A DNA stretch of 35,315 bases from an uncultured Clostridia bacterium (GTDB taxonomy: Bacteria; Bacillota; Clostridia; Oscillospirales; Ruminococcaceae): the NCBI GenBank assembly GCA_947631055.1, contig CANRJZ010000003.1, positions 1 to 35,315 of the forward strand, read 5' to 3'. The notes below the pieces were generated by a model. The model searched no databases, was not told the DNA's origin, and saw nothing but the letters and a program-made list of their open reading frames with translations. Positions within the stretch are counted from its first letter, which is position 1. The number at the start of each line of letters is the position of its first letter. Positions 32,973 to 35,315 of this stretch are shown here, one piece after another. Made by a program: the position numbers and the translations under genes.

Positions 32973-35315
32973 ATGAAAGAACAAAAACGGCGTCATAGTC
33001 TGAGCGGTGCGGTTCTGATCATGGTGCTGACCGTAATGGTAGTTCTTTTGATCATGTTGATGGCAACGCTGACTGTTGTTACTACGGCAAATCAGCGCAT
33101 CTATACTAAGTTTGAAGAAAATCAGGCTTATTATACTGCTCGTTCCGCACTTGATGTTTTCACTAAGAGCATGCTCGTCGACAAAAATTATTATTCAGAC
33201 AAGGCAAATGCTGATAATTCCTCATTGGTAAAGAGCAATTTTGAAGCATATCTTAACGGCAATAATGATAAAACCCACGAAATGACTCAAGGTCTTGCAC
33301 TGCAGCTGGATATGTATTCACTGTACTGCGTTGGCGGTGAAAACGTCGATCAGGACGACCTTAAATCATATGCGATGAGCTCCGGCATAACCGGTACGGA
33401 CGACGCCAAAGATGAGTATATCAATTACTTTGGAACACAGATCAAGTCCAACGGCGACCCCGAAGGAAGCACACAGCTCGTTTATGAAGTATGGCTCCCT
33501 CAGGTAGCCGGTACGTCCGGAGATTACGGAAAGCTTTCCGACGGCGGATTTGAAGCAACTCCTACAGGCGTAACAGCAGGCGGCGGTAAAGCTACCATTA
33601 CTGTTGAAGTTGTAGACAGAAGATATGACCTTGGCACATATACCGACGGCGGAGCAACAAAGACTGTTGAGGAATCCAACAGAGAAAATTTCTTTGATCC
33701 GGCAAACTATATGACCAACAAGGATAAGATAGCAGAAGCTATATTCAACGGCAACCGTAAAAAAGACGTTATGCGCGTTAAGATAACGGCTACATCTGAA
33801 TTTGAAGGCACTAAAGGAACGGCTGTTATTTACTACGATACAAGAGAAAAACAGGCTACGAACACATCAAAGGCTATCACGCTGTTCAGCGGTGCCGTAG
33901 GTGATAACTTCAGCATCGTCGGCGGAGGTTCAATGGTAGGCAGCGTAAACTGGTCTAACGATGGTGTTATATGGGGCAACTTCTTCGTTGAAGATAATTT
34001 CACTTGCGCTCCTAATGGTCCGAGAATTTACCTGACAAAAGGTGAATCCGCATATGTAGGCGGAGACTTTACCGATCAGAACGACCATTTCGGCGTAAAC
34101 TCATATGGACTCGGTGCGTCTCCTTCAAAGGACGACAGACCAATACTGTTCATTGAAGGAACATATTCCGCCAGAAATACAAAGCCCGGCAACGTTACAG
34201 GCACGGACCTGATAGTAAGAAACGGTATTAATACCGATACAAACGAATTTGCATGGGACGGTGACATTTACTGTGTCGGAAATTTCGATCTCCGCAACGG
34301 TACACAAGTCTCTATCAACGGCGATGTATATGTTGAAGGCGATATTATCGTAAGCGGCGGCAGAGGCGGTTTCCAGGTAAACGGCAGCACAATTGATTTT
34401 TCCGGCGTTACCGGAAAAGTTTATTGCAGCGGAACTGTAAGAAACGATCCTAACCCTTCACTTGATACACTGAATTTTGATGCAAATCTTGCTACCGGCG
34501 GTATAGGGGAAGTTGATCCGTCAAACCCCAAATATGACGGAACTACATATGACGGCAGAGAAGGTCCGGTCAACGGATTTATAAGCAAAAATCTTCCTGC
34601 AAAGTCTACTATAATAGACCCGAATGCAGGTACTACCGATATCGAATTTAGACTTCCTGACGGCACTGTGGCTACAGGCGTTAACAAGAAAATGCCTACT
34701 CACGTCAGAAACTTCAATGAGTATTATGAAGTAGACGCTTTAGGAAATCTTATAATCGATCCTACCACAAGCAGACCTATTCCTATTGATTCCGTAACGG
34801 AATCGGGAGTACCGTTCAATGATCCGAGCTTTATCAGCGGTGCAGCCGAACTGCCCAATTCAAATATAAATACCGCTGCAACGGAAAGATATCATCTTTC
34901 AAGCGGAAGCCGCAACATAACGATATCCGGAGGCGGTACTGTTGAAATAGTTCTTGACGGTACATCATACGGGGCATTAAATATAACGGTTGATGACGGC
35001 ACCTTCGAGGAAATGGACGCAGATTTAACCTCAAGAAATATCCTCAACTTTCCGGATTATTCAAATAAGCTGCAGAAAGCAAAATCGACGAGCGGTGAAA
35101 ACGAGTCTGTCATCTGCGGTACCGCAGAGATAAACAGCTCAAGGACCGTTATTTGTGTTATGGATTCATCGTTTATGATGGGCTCTATGGGCACTGTGAC
35201 GGGCGAAAAAATCACGCGCGCTTTTGAATATGCCACCGAAAACAGCCTGCCGGTTATTGTATTTGCGGTTTCAGGCGGCGCTCGTATGCAGGAGGGCATT
35301 CTCTCGCTTATGCAG
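32973..35315 (+). CDS. PilX-like pilus surface protein fused in frame to AccD sequence; runs off the window
   Basis: This frame has 781 codons with no stop before the window ends, which is probably why the ORF track omits it. ATG 32973 follows AAAGGGTG. Residues 10-40 ('[20 protein letters not shown]') form a PilX/pilin-like N-terminal helix with no GFTLIE cleavage motif, followed by '[14 protein letters not shown]', a typical minor-pilin continuation. Residues 60-670 are an extracellular, Gly/Asn/Thr-rich beta protein containing bactofilin-like segments ('[20 protein letters not shown]', '[16 protein letters not shown]'). It is the fourth gene of the pilus cluster and could be an adhesin or minor pilin. 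From about residue 671 the sequence changes to acetyl-CoA carboxylase beta subunit; see the separate entry. The true end of the pilus protein is therefore unknown. Confidence 0.8.
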   Translation, partial: MKEQKRRHSLSGAVLIMVLTVMVVLLIMLMATLTVVTTANQRIYTKFEENQAYYTARSALDVFTKSMLVDKNYYSDKANADNSSLVKSNFEAYLNGNNDKTHEMTQGLALQLDMYSLYCVGGENVDQDDLKSYAMSSGITGTDDAKDEYINYFGTQIKSNGDPEGSTQLVYEVWLPQVAGTSGDYGKLSDGGFEATPTGVTAGGGKATITVEVVDRRYDLGTYTDGGATKTVEESNRENFFDPANYMTNKDKIAEAIFNGNRKKDVMRVKITATSEFEGTKGTAVIYYDTREKQATNTSKAITLFSGAVGDNFSIVGGGSMVGSVNWSNDGVIWGNFFVEDNFTCAPNGPRIYLTKGESAYVGGDFTDQNDHFGVNSYGLGASPSKDDRPILFIEGTYSARNTKPGNVTGTDLIVRNGINTDTNEFAWDGDIYCVGNFDLRNGTQVSINGDVYVEGDIIVSGGRGGFQVNGSTIDFSGVTGKVYCSGTVRNDPNPSLDTLNFDANLATGGIGEVDPSNPKYDGTTYDGREGPVNGFISKNLPAKSTIIDPNAGTTDIEFRLPDGTVATGVNKKMPTHVRNFNEYYEVDALGNLIIDPTTSRPIPIDSVTESGVPFNDPSFISGAAELPNSNINTAATERYHLSSGSRNITISGGGTVEIVLDGTSYGALNITVDDGTFEEMDADLTSRNILNFPDYSNKLQKAKSTSGENESVICGTAEINSSRTVICVMDSSFMMGSMGTVTGEKITRAFEYATENSLPVIVFAVSGGARMQEGILSLMQ
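34988..35315 (+). other. AccD-like segment (acetyl-CoA carboxylase carboxyltransferase beta subunit), joined to the pilus ORF
   Basis: Residues 673-781 of the preceding frame match AccD from its '[20 protein letters not shown]' block through '[20 protein letters not shown]' to '[15 protein letters not shown]', where the window ends. The last motif forms the oxyanion site of the carboxyltransferase. The AccD N-terminal zinc ribbon (CxxC...CxxC) that should come first is absent, replaced by the pilus protein. 'NITVDDGT' would fit either parent, so the join probably lies within about 25 bases of shared sequence near 34981-35005. Isoleucine codons change from mostly ATA/ATC to a mix of ATC and ATT. 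An assembly join is more likely than a working fusion. Confidence 0.85.

Overview
The window looks like a chromosome segment from a Gram-positive, anaerobic, Ruminococcus-like member of the Oscillospiraceae (Clostridia). The indications are spore-germination genes (spoVAD, spoVAE), strong AGGAGG-type ribosome binding sites, sigma-A promoters with TATAAT boxes at 17-bp spacing, a Clostridium-type NADP glutamate dehydrogenase, a GH94 cellobiose phosphorylase and a Gram-positive type IV pilus cluster. The assignment rests on gene content and protein style, not on a database search. No tRNA, rRNA, CRISPR array or insertion sequence was recognised.

Layout: 1-2000 holds the 3' end of recG and an ECF sigma factor overlapping a membrane-anchored partner gene. 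2000-2950 is mostly non-coding: a terminator, an AT-rich stretch with six DnaA-box-like motifs, a 12-bp hairpin between a Shine-Dalgarno and a small conserved membrane protein gene, then terminator and promoter. 2950-6680 holds an RlmB-type rRNA methyltransferase and a 960-aa membrane protein with P-type ATPase architecture but a degenerate catalytic core. 6750-8205 is spoVAD-spoVAE on the minus strand. 8560-13720 is a tight four-gene operon: DUF1444-like protein, BspA-type leucine-rich-repeat membrane protein, transglutaminase-like membrane protein, short-chain dehydrogenase. 13800-20360 holds gdhA, a LacI-type sensor fused to GGDEF (minus), class II aldolase fba, and an AI-2E family permease (minus). 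20650-23850 holds cellobiose phosphorylase and a flavin-reductase-like gene. 23900-28960 holds secG, rnr, an OGG-type DNA glycosylase, a DUF6062 protein and an amidohydrolase. 29080-35315 is a type IV pilus-like cluster: pilC, a pilM-pilN fusion, pilO, and a long PilX-like protein that has no stop codon before the window ends.

Metabolic theme: cellobiose phosphorylase feeds glucose and glucose-1-phosphate to glycolysis (fba), gdhA assimilates ammonia, and surface pili plus a sugar-sensing diguanylate cyclase would suit a substrate-attached fibre degrader. That link is inference.

Most unusual points: (1) the last ~110 codons of the pilus surface ORF are unmistakably acetyl-CoA carboxylase beta subunit (AccD) sequence, joined in frame to a pilus protein; a chimeric assembly join is the likeliest explanation, but it must be checked. 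(2) The 960-aa protein appears to be a P-type pseudo-ATPase with a long disordered N-terminus. (3) PilM and PilN are one polypeptide. (4) The DUF6062 protein contains two identically spaced Cys/His sets. (5) A DnaA-box-like cluster and a hairpin-bridged ribosome binding site lie near 2230-2560.
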